9,350 nucleotides of DNA from JADHUC01 sp964617665 (GCA_964617665.1 CAZUAH010000542.1:1-9350), one strand, 5' to 3'; positions 1 to 5,917 are shown, counted from the first letter of the stretch. The notes: generated by a model from the letters alone, not told the origin. Program-made: numbers and translations.

Positions 1-1
1 G

Positions 2-1825
2 GCGGCCACAGGCAAGATCCCACGTTTCACCATCGACCCCGCGTACACCGGTGGCGTTTTGCAGACGGACAAATACAAGACCGGCATCATCGTCGATCTC
101 TCAAACCTGGTGACCAACGAGCAGAACATCACGGCGACCTTGCGCCACGACGATGGGCTAAACGTCGGTCACATTGACACAGTTCGGAACGACGGTCAGA
201 CGCTTTGCCTGGGTGGCCCCATTTCATTCGCTGGCGGCGCGGCCGATGAGGTTCTGGCGAGCCACCAGCGCGGTTTTCGCTGGAAGGCGTCTATCGAAGC
301 ACGCCCACTGGAGAAGCCAGAATTCGTGCCCCGTGGCGAAACAGTGTTCGTGAACAATCAAACATTCTCCGGGCCGGTTCTTGTGAGCCGCAAGAGCGAG
401 CTTTTCGGCGTCAGCTTTGTCGCGCGTGGCGCGGATGCTCAAACGAACGTTCAAATATCAGCACAAGCCAAAAAGGGGATCAAACCTATGACCACCGACA
501 CTCAACGACTACTGGGTGAAACTCTCGACGAGATCCTCGCCGATGCAAACATCGAGCGGGAATCGACTCGAAAATATGGGCAACTACTCAAGGCCCAAGC
601 AATGGCCGGCGAGATCACGGTCGACGACTTCCAAGGCCGGCTGATCAAAGCGGCCGAGGCTGGGAAAGAACTCGAGCGGATCCGGGCAGAACGACCGACC
701 GGTCCAACCATCACGTCAGGCCACGGTGGCACCAACGGCCATGCCATTCAGGCGGCCTTTTTCAAACACCTAGGACAAGAGACCCTGGGCGAAAAGACTC
801 TGGGCGCCGAAGCTATGGAGCAGGGGGCCATGCTCCGGGCCACGTCCATGATGGACTTGGTGAAAGCCAGCTTGACGGCCGCGGGACACGACATCCCCAC
901 CAGTCGGGACGATATGATTCGCGCGGCGTTCTCGACTACCGACTTGCCCGGCATGTTGGGCGACTCGGCCAACAAATTGCTTCTTGATGCGTACCAGGCA
1001 GTTCCCTCGGTCGCGCGAATCGTGGCCAAGCGACTGAGCGCGAACGACTTCAAGACGGCCACGGGTTACCGTCTGACCGGCGATTCGAAATTCCAGCACT
1101 TGCCTGCTGGCGGCGAGATCAAGCACGGGACGTTGTCCGAACAATCCTACACCTACCGCGTTGACACGTACGCTCGAATGTTCGGAATCGATCGCAGGGA
1201 CATCATCAACGACGACCTCGGGGCGTTCCAGACAGTTCCGCAGATTATCGGACGCGGTGCAGCCGTCGCACTCGAGGAACTCTTCTGGAAACTCGTCCTT
1301 GCGAATACATCGAGTTTTTTCGGCAGCGACAATGAAAACTACATCGACGGCGCGGACAGCGCGCTGTCGATCACGTCATTGTCTGAGGCCGTGACCAAGA
1401 TCAGAAAACAAGTTGACACCGAAGGCACATCGATCATGGTCGCGCCGAAATACTTGGTGGTCCCGCCAGAATTGGAGACGACTGGCGATGCCTTGTACAC
1501 GTCGACCAACATAGCCGTTGCCGGCACGACCGATGTGGAGAAGCCTGATGGGAATCCACACCAGGGAAAGTACGAACCGCAGGTCGTGCCTCACCTGTCG
1601 AATTCCACGTACACGGGCTACAGCACCACCGGTTGGTATTTATTTGGAATTGCTGATGACGTGGCCCCATTCGGTATCAGCTACCTGAACGGTGTTGAGA
1701 GCCCAACGGTCGAAAGTCAGGACGCGCCATTCAACACGCTGGGTGTCCAGTATCGCGGCTACCTCGACTACGGCGTCTGCCAAGTCGATCATCGAGGCGG
1801 CGTGAAATCGAAAGGCGCCGCATAG
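2..1825 (+). CDS. Prohead protease / gpT-like major capsid fusion protein (5' end outside window)
   Basis: The reading frame is open from the first bases of the window, and the residues before the TTG at 59 already look like the start of the protease domain, so the true start lies upstream. The first ~140 visible residues resemble the HK97/Mu-type prohead serine protease: a candidate catalytic His at 146-148 (RHDDG), Ser at 290-292 (WKASIEA), and a closing strand LFGVSFVARGAD near 398-433. The rest resembles Mu gpT-like major head subunits, with IINDDLGAF at 1202-1228 as a recognisable core motif. In this family the protease processes the prohead and the capsid part builds the shell; fused versions are known in prophages. 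A helical, charged stretch (about 490-720) between the two parts could act as the scaffold-like delta domain. A terminator follows closely. Family assignment is by motif recognition; the gpT part is surer than the exact catalytic residues. Confidence 0.88.
   Translation, partial: AATGKIPRFTIDPAYTGGVLQTDKYKTGIIVDLSNLVTNEQNITATLRHDDGLNVGHIDTVRNDGQTLCLGGPISFAGGAADEVLASHQRGFRWKASIEARPLEKPEFVPRGETVFVNNQTFSGPVLVSRKSELFGVSFVARGADAQTNVQISAQAKKGIKPMTTDTQRLLGETLDEILADANIERESTRKYGQLLKAQAMAGEITVDDFQGRLIKAAEAGKELERIRAERPTGPTITSGHGGTNGHAIQAAFFKHLGQETLGEKTLGAEAMEQGAMLRATSMMDLVKASLTAAGHDIPTSRDDMIRAAFSTTDLPGMLGDSANKLLLDAYQAVPSVARIVAKRLSANDFKTATGYRLTGDSKFQHLPAGGEIKHGTLSEQSYTYRVDTYARMFGIDRRDIINDDLGAFQTVPQIIGRGAAVALEELFWKLVLANTSSFFGSDNENYIDGADSALSITSLSEAVTKIRKQVDTEGTSIMVAPKYLVVPPELETTGDALYTSTNIAVAGTTDVEKPDGNPHQGKYEPQVVPHLSNSTYTGYSTTGWYLFGIADDVAPFGISYLNGVESPTVESQDAPFNTLGVQYRGYLDYGVCQVDHRGGVKSKGAA
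488..1825 (+). other. Possible internal in-frame start giving the capsid part alone
   Basis: An ATG at 488 lies in frame exactly at the protease-capsid junction. AAGGGG at 473-478 sits 9 bases upstream, a good ribosome binding site. Initiation here would give a 445-residue capsid precursor without the protease, making many shell subunits per protease copy. Nested in-frame starts are known in phage head genes (lambda C/Nu3). Use of this start is inferred. Confidence 0.45.
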
Positions 1826-1869
1826 AATCTGGTTTGTGGCGGCGGTGTAGCTGACCGCCGAGTACGTGG

Positions 1870-1907
1870 TGCCGCGCCGGCTTCTTCTCCGCCGGCGCGG
1901 CATTTTT
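1870..1907 (+). terminator. Intrinsic terminator after the capsid gene
   Basis: A perfect 12-bp GC-rich stem (1870-1881 with 1891-1902, arms TGCCGCGCCGGC and GCCGGCGCGGCA) encloses a 9-base loop and is followed directly by TTTTT at 1903-1907. This is a textbook rho-independent terminator 45 bases after the capsid stop. A weaker 6-bp hairpin (GGCGGT/ACCGCC) lies just before it, at about 1841-1859. Confidence 0.85.
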
Positions 1908-1936
1908 CAAAAACCGACGACGGGAAATCCAAAATC

Positions 1937-2029
1937 ATGACTTCACCAAACGTACAACTGACGTTGATGCCGGGTGCCACGGGCGATGTGGCGGCTCAGA
2001 AGCGGCTGCACATCCTCGCGGCGTGGTGA
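1937..2029 (+). CDS. Small unknown ORF, possibly the 5' piece of a broken phage gene
   Basis: An ATG about 30 bases after the terminator opens a 30-residue frame (MTSPNVQLTLMPGATGDVAA, then ten more residues ending LHILAAW). I do not recognise a family, and the ribosome binding site is weak (GGGAAA about 10 bases upstream). The stop overlaps a GTG (2026) that opens a 28-residue frame to 2112 reading VTEAYMDYLENLTGVV. Read across the junction, the two look like consecutive pieces of one protein, so this may be a frameshifted head or head-tail gene. A coupled pair of tiny genes through the GTGA overlap is the alternative. Confidence 0.3.
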   Translation: MTSPNVQLTLMPGATGDVAAQKRLHILAAW

Positions 2030-2112
2030 CCGAAGCGTATATGGATTACCTCGAAAATCTTACGGGGGTCGTCAATTCGGCACCATGGCACGGCAGGCCT
2101 GCCGTCTGCTGA
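2026..2112 (+). pseudogene. Fragment continuing the 1937 ORF in another frame
   Basis: The frame from GTG 2026 gives VTEAYMDYLENLTGVVNS and then runs into a perfect 16-bp palindrome at 2090-2105 before stopping at 2112. The composition of the first 18 residues looks protein-like; the last ten are encoded by the palindrome. The palindrome may have interrupted the original gene. No family is recognised. Confidence 0.25.
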
Positions 2113-2294
2113 GACGCGCCGGCGTGATCGACAGACGCACAGACAACACGATTTGCCGAGTGATGAAACCCGCGCATCGGGCAGCACACGGCAAACTGTC
2201 GCCAAACACCGATCTTGCAAACCTGCTGCAGCGGATCAAATATCTCTGGAGCTATCTCGACGTGTTGGCGAGGGCAGAAGGAGGTGCGTCATGA
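2085..2294 (+). CDS. Small hypothetical phage protein, 69 residues
   Basis: The frame from ATG 2085 encodes a basic, mostly helical protein whose C-terminal half (LANLLQRIKYLWSYLDVLAR) looks like a real amphipathic helix. I do not recognise the family. The first residues are encoded by a perfect palindrome, and no clear ribosome binding site precedes this ATG, so the native start may differ or have been lost; ATG 2163 is another option. Its stop overlaps the next start as ATGA (2291-2294), with a near-perfect AAGGAGG at 2278-2284 serving the next gene. That coupling is typical of phage operons and is the main reason to call this a gene. Confidence 0.45.
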   Translation: MARQACRLLRRAGVIDRRTDNTICRVMKPAHRAAHGKLSPNTDLANLLQRIKYLWSYLDVLARAEGGAS

Positions 2295-2588
2295 CGAAGG
2301 CAATCCCCCTTTCATCGCTTTCGGCCGGCTGGAAGAACGAAGGGCCTTGTCAGTCGAACTGTGGCCGTGCTCGTAGCACGACGGTCCGTGTTATACGGCG
2401 TCAGTTTTGTGCCTCGCGGCGCAGACGATGGGACGCGCGTCAGCATCGCCGCCGGCCTTCATGCGTACGAGGCTTCTGGGGGCGTTGTACGAGCCGTTTC
2501 GAGACCGTTGGGACGTGCTGACGGGGAAATCAGCTTGACAACCGAGGGGAGGAACGCTTTTAATACTCGTGGCGGTGGATCTTGTTGA
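2291..2588 (+). pseudogene. Broken gene carrying a second prohead protease fragment
   Basis: ATG 2291 has an excellent ribosome binding site (AAGGAGG, 6-base spacing) and begins MTKAIPLSSLSAGWKNEG, but the frame then becomes Arg-rich and unconvincing. From 2361 another frame reads VLVARRSVLYGVSFVPRGAD and continues to about 2453. By eye this matches 19 of 29 residues of the protease end of the capsid fusion at 380-466 (VLVSRKSELFGVSFVARGAD). The frame after 2453 resembles nothing and stops at 2588. The simplest reading is a deleted, frameshifted copy of a related but distinct protease gene, left by recombination between phages. What the intact gene at 2291 encoded is not known. Confidence 0.7.
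2535..2564 (+). promoter_or_regulatory. Putative sigma70-type promoter for the HNH/integrase operon
   Basis: TTGACA at 2535-2540 matches the -35 consensus perfectly. After 18 bases comes TTTAAT at 2559-2564, five of six matches to the -10. It points towards the operon starting at 2800, leaving a leader of about 230 bases. A second TTGACA at 2585-2590 has only a poor -10 partner. No experimental support is available from sequence. Confidence 0.5.
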
Positions 2589-2793
2589 CACCCGCTGCCG
2601 TGGGCTTAAGAACCCCTCAAGGAATCTTGATGATGTGTCACCAGACCCTGAGCCTGAGCATTCGTGGTTTGTATCCAAGTGTTGATCCGTCGTTGGACGG
2701 GGAGCGAGGACACCGGCGGTCCTTGAGCCGCTTCTTAGCGGGTGGTCGGGCTCAGGGTCTTTCTTGTGCGCGCATGGAAATGTGCGCAAGGAG
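2585..2793 (+). ncRNA. Hairpin-rich leader; candidate structured RNA upstream of the HNH/HTH gene
   Basis: Several stems can be drawn by hand. Hairpin TCAAG-GAAT-CTTGA spans 2617-2630. A long-range helix of 12 perfect pairs (2643-2654 with 2749-2760) extends by a G-U and two more pairs. Inside it lie TCCGTC/GACGGG (2686-2691 with 2696-2701) and CCGCT-TCTT-AGCGG (2728-2741). A 9-bp stem capped by a GGAA (GNRA) loop spans 2767-2788 and ends on the first base of the AAGGAG site of the next gene. CACCCGCT (2589-2596) can also pair with 2737-2744, which would form a pseudoknot with the long helix. It might be a cis-regulatory leader, an endonuclease-associated RNA or a mobile-element remnant. I cannot match it to a known RNA class. 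Confidence 0.4.
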
Positions 2794-2799
2794 ATCGCT

Positions 2800-3351
2800 A
2801 TGATAGCGAAAGCAGTCCCCACCCCAGAGGCTTCGAACTGTACGGAGCCCGAAACCCAGCAGGTTCCAAGATCGGAACCGGAAGCCAAGCCAGAAAAGAC
2901 ACCTCGCCCAAGCAACAAGTCAAAGCAGTGGCGACAGGATCGTTTTGAGGTTTGGTTGCGAGATGATTTCCGCTGTCAGTATTGCGACGCGGACCTACTC
3001 GCCAGCTATCAGGGTATCATGTCGTTGACCGTCGATCACGTTATCCCGCGCCACGAGTCGTATGATGACTCGCCAAGCAACTTGGTCACATGTTGGGCGT
3101 TTATCGCGTTTGTCGACGCAACGGTCCGGGCCAGTTTGAATCGGATCGCAGAGGAAGAACAGCAAAGGACGGCAATGCGGCGAGAACCCAGACCGGGGCT
3201 GTTCCGAGTGAAGGGCGCGGCCGCGTACCTGAGTGTCAGCCCGACCTATTTCAGCGATCGCATTCGGCCCCATATCCCGGAGATCAACCTCAACGGGATG
3301 CCCAGATTCAAACGCTCGGACTTGGATACTTATATCGACTCGTTAGGATGA
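2800..3351 (+). CDS. HNH-like endonuclease half joined to an excisionase-type HTH domain
   Basis: ATG 2800 is preceded by AAGGAG (2788-2793) with 6-base spacing. The 183-residue product has a Pro/Glu-rich tail (1-40) and then an HNH core: WRQDRFEVWLRDDFRCQYC with zinc ligands C59 and C62, the catalytic-type LTVDH (D79, H80) and SNLVTC (N95, C98). In the HNH family a CxxCN zinc pair should follow, but here the sequence turns into an unrelated linker (99-125). Residues 126-183 form a compact winged-helix/MerR-like HTH of the AlpA/excisionase type (LFRVKGAAAYLSVSPTYFSD, then MPRFKRSDLDTYI). The nuclease half is therefore probably inactive or reduced to DNA binding. The frame may be a fusion of a truncated HNH gene with a complete excisionase gene. 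It starts the integrase operon. Confidence 0.72.
   Translation: MIAKAVPTPEASNCTEPETQQVPRSEPEAKPEKTPRPSNKSKQWRQDRFEVWLRDDFRCQYCDADLLASYQGIMSLTVDHVIPRHESYDDSPSNLVTCWAFIAFVDATVRASLNRIAEEEQQRTAMRREPRPGLFRVKGAAAYLSVSPTYFSDRIRPHIPEINLNGMPRFKRSDLDTYIDSLG
3175..3351 (+). CDS. Probable excisionase/AlpA-like HTH protein from an internal start, 58 residues
   Basis: ATG 3175 is in frame with the HNH-HTH gene and has its own ribosome binding site, AAAGGA at 3164-3169, 5 bases upstream. It would give a 58-residue HTH protein, a normal size for small recombination directionality factors and AlpA-like regulators. The C-terminal RFKRSDLDTYI motif is characteristic of this helix-turn-helix family. Its position just upstream of the integrase gene fits a role in excision control or repression. 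Whether the free form, the fusion or both are made cannot be told from sequence. Confidence 0.55.
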   Translation: MRREPRPGLFRVKGAAAYLSVSPTYFSDRIRPHIPEINLNGMPRFKRSDLDTYIDSLG

Positions 3352-3354
3352 TCA

Positions 3355-3639
3355 ATGGCCAGCATCTACAAAACCAAGAGCGGACGGTTTGTTATTCAGT
3401 TTCCGAAACTCGTTGGCGCCGGCAGGGCCACCGTCTCACTGGGCAAGGTGCCCAACAGCGCGGCGCAAACAGTGAAGTATCGGATTGAATGTCTAATCGC
3501 AGCCAAGATCATGAACCATCCACCAGACCCGGAAACAGCCAGATGGATAACTGGATTGGCTCCGCAGATGCGCAAGAAACTTGCCGCGGTGGAGGCGGCA
3601 ACGTGGCCAAGTGAAAGCGAAAGCGAAAGGAGATATTAG
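3355..3639 (+). CDS. Stand-alone integrase N-terminal (arm-binding-like) domain, 94 residues
   Basis: The gene starts 3 bases after the HTH stop, with AGGA 6 bases upstream of the ATG. The opening (MASIYKTKSGRFVIQF, then the strand ATVSLGKVP) and the segment PPDPETARWITGL match, from memory, the first ~85 residues of planctomycete-type tyrosine integrases, the part that binds arm sites. There is no core-binding or catalytic domain; the frame ends in a repetitive SESESERRY tail encoded by GAAAGC units (3612-3630). It is either the stump of an earlier integrase cut off by recombination or a functional separate arm-binding protein. The tight spacing keeps both open. Confidence 0.62.
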   Translation: MASIYKTKSGRFVIQFPKLVGAGRATVSLGKVPNSAAQTVKYRIECLIAAKIMNHPPDPETARWITGLAPQMRKKLAAVEAATWPSESESERRY

Positions 3640-3643
3640 CACG

Positions 3644-4912
3644 ATGACCAAACAGAAGATACCGAAAGTCCGAATCGCCAAGCCGGGTAACCGGCCGTAC
3701 CAGCTGCGGTACACGGTCGACCCAAAGAAGAAACAGGAGGTCCGTATCTCGACAGGGACGCATGACGAGGCTGAGGCGCTATGCCTCAAGGCCGAACTCG
3801 AGGCGAAGCTACTGTTGGGACTTCCAACCCAAACGGAAACCACAGAGGCCGTCAGGGGGCCAGGAATGTCCTGGGAGGATTTCAGAGAAGAGTACACTCG
3901 GCTGGCGGTCAACTTGATGCGAAGTGAGAACACCAAAGACACGGTGGAAACCCGGCTAGACCTATTCGAGAGGATTGCACAACCGCGAACGCTGGCCGGC
4001 ATGGCAGAGCGGGAAACGTTGGCGACGCTCCAGGCTGAACTACTGGCGGGGACGGAAAGCAGGAAGGGTCCAAGATCGGCGCAGACCGTTGAATCCTACA
4101 TGATGACACTCAAAGCGGCGTTGAATTGGGCACACAAGGAAATGGGCTGGCTTCCCGAGCCGTTCAAGTTCCGACTGCTGGAAGTCGACCAATCGGAAAC
4201 GCTCAAAGGTCGACCGCTGACGGATGCCGAGTTCAAGGCGATGCTGGAATCCTGTGAGACTGAGTGCAAACGGGATCCGGCAAGCTGGAAGTTCCTTTTG
4301 CGCGGCATCTGGGAAAGCGGCTTGCGGCTGGACGAGGCAATGAATGCCAGTTGGGACGACAGAGCGTACATCGTCCCATTGAAGACAATAAACGGGGGCT
4401 ATTTGCTCCGTATCCCGGCGACGCGACAGAAGAACCACAAGACGCAGGAAGTGCCTACAACGCCATTTCTAGGCTCTCTGTTGGACGAGGTGCCCGACGA
4501 AGATCGAACCGGATGGATATTCAATCCAGAGCCGCGCCGCAAGTGGAATCGGCGTCTCAGTACAAAGCACGTAGGACGCATCATCACAGATATTGGCGAG
4601 GAAGCCGGCATCGTGGTCAACGAGGATAACAAGTTCGCATCGGCTCACGATCTTAGGCGTTCATTCGGTCAGCGAATGGCAGATGCTGGTATGGCACCGC
4701 GTGATCTGCAAGCCATCATGCGTCATTCATCCCTGGCGACGACAGAGAAGTACTACCTTCGTCACCGAGCGGTCGAACAGGCAGACCGGATTGCCAAGCA
4801 ACTGCAAGGATTGCGAGAGGACTGTACCCACTTTCCAATGGGTACACCCGCTCAAACTGAGGAGCAGGTAGAAACGACCGGAGAAAGTTGTAAGTCGTTA
4901 CCAGACAAGTAG
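3644..4912 (+). CDS. int: Tyrosine-family site-specific integrase of the element, 422 residues
   Basis: ATG 3644 is chosen because AAAGGAG (3626-3632) lies 11 bases upstream; the frame extends to 3581 without support. Residues 1-60 form a short beta-rich arm domain and ~75-180 the SAM-like core-binding domain. The catalytic domain (~185-385) shows the complete residue set: R228 (SGLRLDEA), a beta-hairpin Lys at K263 or K266, H335-x-x-R338 (HDLRRSFG), H361 (MRHSS) and the nucleophile Y370 (TTEKYY, Y371 less likely). The enzyme would recombine attP with the tRNA-Leu 3' end; its TAG stop at 4910-4912 uses bases of the tRNA acceptor end. Length is normal for phage integrases. An 8-bp inverted repeat (4823-4830 with 4839-4846) lies in its 3' end. 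Confidence 0.93.
   Translation: MTKQKIPKVRIAKPGNRPYQLRYTVDPKKKQEVRISTGTHDEAEALCLKAELEAKLLLGLPTQTETTEAVRGPGMSWEDFREEYTRLAVNLMRSENTKDTVETRLDLFERIAQPRTLAGMAERETLATLQAELLAGTESRKGPRSAQTVESYMMTLKAALNWAHKEMGWLPEPFKFRLLEVDQSETLKGRPLTDAEFKAMLESCETECKRDPASWKFLLRGIWESGLRLDEAMNASWDDRAYIVPLKTINGGYLLRIPATRQKNHKTQEVPTTPFLGSLLDEVPDEDRTGWIFNPEPRRKWNRRLSTKHVGRIITDIGEEAGIVVNEDNKFASAHDLRRSFGQRMADAGMAPRDLQAIMRHSSLATTEKYYLRHRAVEQADRIAKQLQGLREDCTHFPMGTPAQTEEQVETTGESCKSLPDK
4823..4846. repeat. 8-bp inverted repeat near the integrase 3' end
   Basis: TGTACCCA (4823-4830) and TGGGTACA (4839-4846) are perfect inverted copies around an 8-base spacer, 64 bases inside the element from the tRNA. It could be a protein-binding site at the att end or a weak hairpin. 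There is no T-tract, so terminator function is doubtful. Confidence 0.4.
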
Positions 4913-4940
4913 CCGGAGCGGGATTTGAACCCGCACGAGG
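4900..4940. other. Inferred att site at the tRNA-Leu 3' end
   Basis: The junction between element and chromosome should fall in the T-arm/acceptor part of the tRNA, judged from the integrase gene ending there. I found no second copy of the tRNA 3' segment within the window, so the partner att site must be to the left, outside it. The limits given are approximate and inferred. Confidence 0.55.
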
Positions 4941-4995
4941 GATTACCCTCACAGGATTTTAAATCCTGTGCGTCTGCCAATTCCGCCATCCGGCC
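4910..4995 (-). tRNA. tRNA-Leu (anticodon UAA), integration target of the element
   Basis: Read on the minus strand, the 86-base gene folds as a class II tRNA. The acceptor stem is GGCCGGA with UCCGGCU (4989-4995 with 4911-4917, one G-U), and the anticodon stem CAGGA/UCCUG carries the loop UUUAAAA. A long variable arm GAGGG-UAAU-CCCUC and the T arm GCGGG-UUCAAAU-CCCGC follow. The loop gives anticodon UAA, leucine. CCA is not encoded; the base after the stem at 4910 is the discriminator A. The integrase stop codon overlaps the 3' end, so the tRNA sits at the element-host boundary and its 3' part probably contains the att core. Confidence 0.96.
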
Positions 4996-5347
4996 AAGTC
5001 GCTGTAGGCTAACTGGTTTTCGGCGATTCTGCAACGGACCATGTCCGCCATTTGTGCGTGTAGTTCTCGACGCCGTTTCCTGGATGCGTCTGATTTCGTC
5101 TCCTTCCTGCGACAATGCCACGGGCATGCCGAAGCCGAGGGTAACATCCGGGCGGGTGGGCAAAACGCTTTCTCGTCGCTCTGCAGTCTGAGCGTGCCGC
5201 TGCTTGCGAGAGACATGCTCTCTCAGAATGTGGTCGCGTTCTGAGATTCGTACGATGGCTCTCCGAAGCCGTCGATCGAAAGCGGCGTGCTGGCGACGGG
5301 CTCGGAAGCCCGCCCTACCGGTCAACGGTGACTTCCGAAAACACGTT
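4996..5347. other. Gene-free spacer between tRNA-Leu and the DUF4190-like gene
   Basis: No frame here has convincing protein features; minus-strand frames running through the tRNA give only the usual tRNA read-through peptides. The spacer must hold the tRNA promoter, but I see no good consensus (TTGCAG and TAGCCT, 17 bases apart on the minus strand, are weak). A GC-rich hairpin repeat lies at 5291-5317. Confidence 0.5.
5291..5317. repeat. GC-rich hairpin repeat (GGCGACGGGCTCGGAAGCCC type)
   Basis: CGGGCT (5297-5302) pairs with AGCCCG (5307-5312) around a CGGA loop, with partly pairing flanks GGCG and CCCT. The sequence resembles interspersed spacer repeats that I associate with planctomycete genomes. 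It lies about 30 bases beyond the stop of the minus-strand gene at 5348 and could act as a 3' hairpin, but has no T-tract. Confidence 0.45.
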
Positions 5348-5767
5348 TCAGAAATTGACACGCTGATTCGTAAAGTTGGATGCCAGTCCGAACACCATCA
5401 GCACCGCGTATGCGATCAGTAACAGGCCACCTACAATTGCGCCGGCCAATCCAAGATACGTGCCGATTTGGATTTGGCCTCTTTCACGATCGTCCAGTTC
5501 CCCGCGATTCATGGCGCCAAGGTCCGCGCGTCCCATGCAGAAGGCGATGACACCCGTCACCGTACCTACAAGCGGCATTACGCCGGCCAGAAAACAACAG
5601 CACATGAGGATTCCGCCCAGAGAAGCGATCAGGGATAGGATGCCCATCACGAGAATGATGCCGCCGCGGTGGGAACGCTCCCTGCCTATCGTCTCAGGTG
5701 GCGCGTAGGGTTTCGCCTCGGAAAGATGATCTGCCTGGAATTCGTCAAAGGGAGGTTTTGTGCTCAC
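5348..5767 (-). CDS. DUF4190-like small membrane protein, 139 residues
   Basis: I prefer the GTG at 5767, because from there the protein begins with a hydrophilic tail including KPYAPPE, a typical opening for these planctomycete membrane proteins. The frame could extend to ATG 5893 (181 residues), which has a fair GGA site, but the added residues look non-coding. Hydrophobic segments lie at about 36-58, 60-78 and 103-127. The middle loop (about 80-101), GRADLGAMNRGELDDRERGQ, joins the two membrane halves as in DUF4190 proteins, where a small residue-rich second half follows. The role is unknown; it is probably an inner-membrane protein. It is downstream of the nitroreductase gene on the same strand, about 150 bases away. 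Confidence 0.68.
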   Translation of the reverse strand: MSTKPPFDEFQADHLSEAKPYAPPETIGRERSHRGGIILVMGILSLIASLGGILMCCCFLAGVMPLVGTVTGVIAFCMGRADLGAMNRGELDDRERGQIQIGTYLGLAGAIVGGLLLIAYAVLMVFGLASNFTNQRVNF

Positions 5768-5917
5768 GGAATAGCCCACTTTCAATTGGCTTGCGGTTTG
5801 TTCGTCCCATCCAACGAGGACGTAGGCACTCGATGGAGCTGTCGATCGTCGTATTCTACTGCCCAAGCAGACGATGATTGAAGCCCCGTTCATCGTTTTC
5901 CGTCAGGTGCGGCCCGT

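Noticed and set aside
748..1144. Minus-strand frames opposite the capsid gene
   Set aside because: Shadows of the strongly coding plus-strand capsid frame.
2161..2180. Partial match to the tRNA-Leu T-arm as an att copy (GAAACCCGCGCATC)
   Set aside because: Only a few scattered bases agree with GAACCCGCACGAGG; far too weak for a direct repeat.
2585..2605. Second promoter from TTGACA at 2585
   Set aside because: The best -10 at suitable spacing (TAAGAA) matches only three positions.
2585..2793. IscB-associated HEARO/omega RNA or group I/II intron
   Set aside because: The downstream protein is not IscB, and I could find no group II domain V or group I P7-like core; only the hairpin-rich nature is supported.
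4959..5216. Minus-strand frame ending GWRNWQTHRI
   Set aside because: The end is again a tRNA translation; the upstream part is low-quality coding.
4852..5361. Long minus-strand frame across the tRNA
   Set aside because: The middle translates the tRNA-Leu itself (AELADAQDLKSCEGN-type read-through peptide); the rest has no protein-like features.
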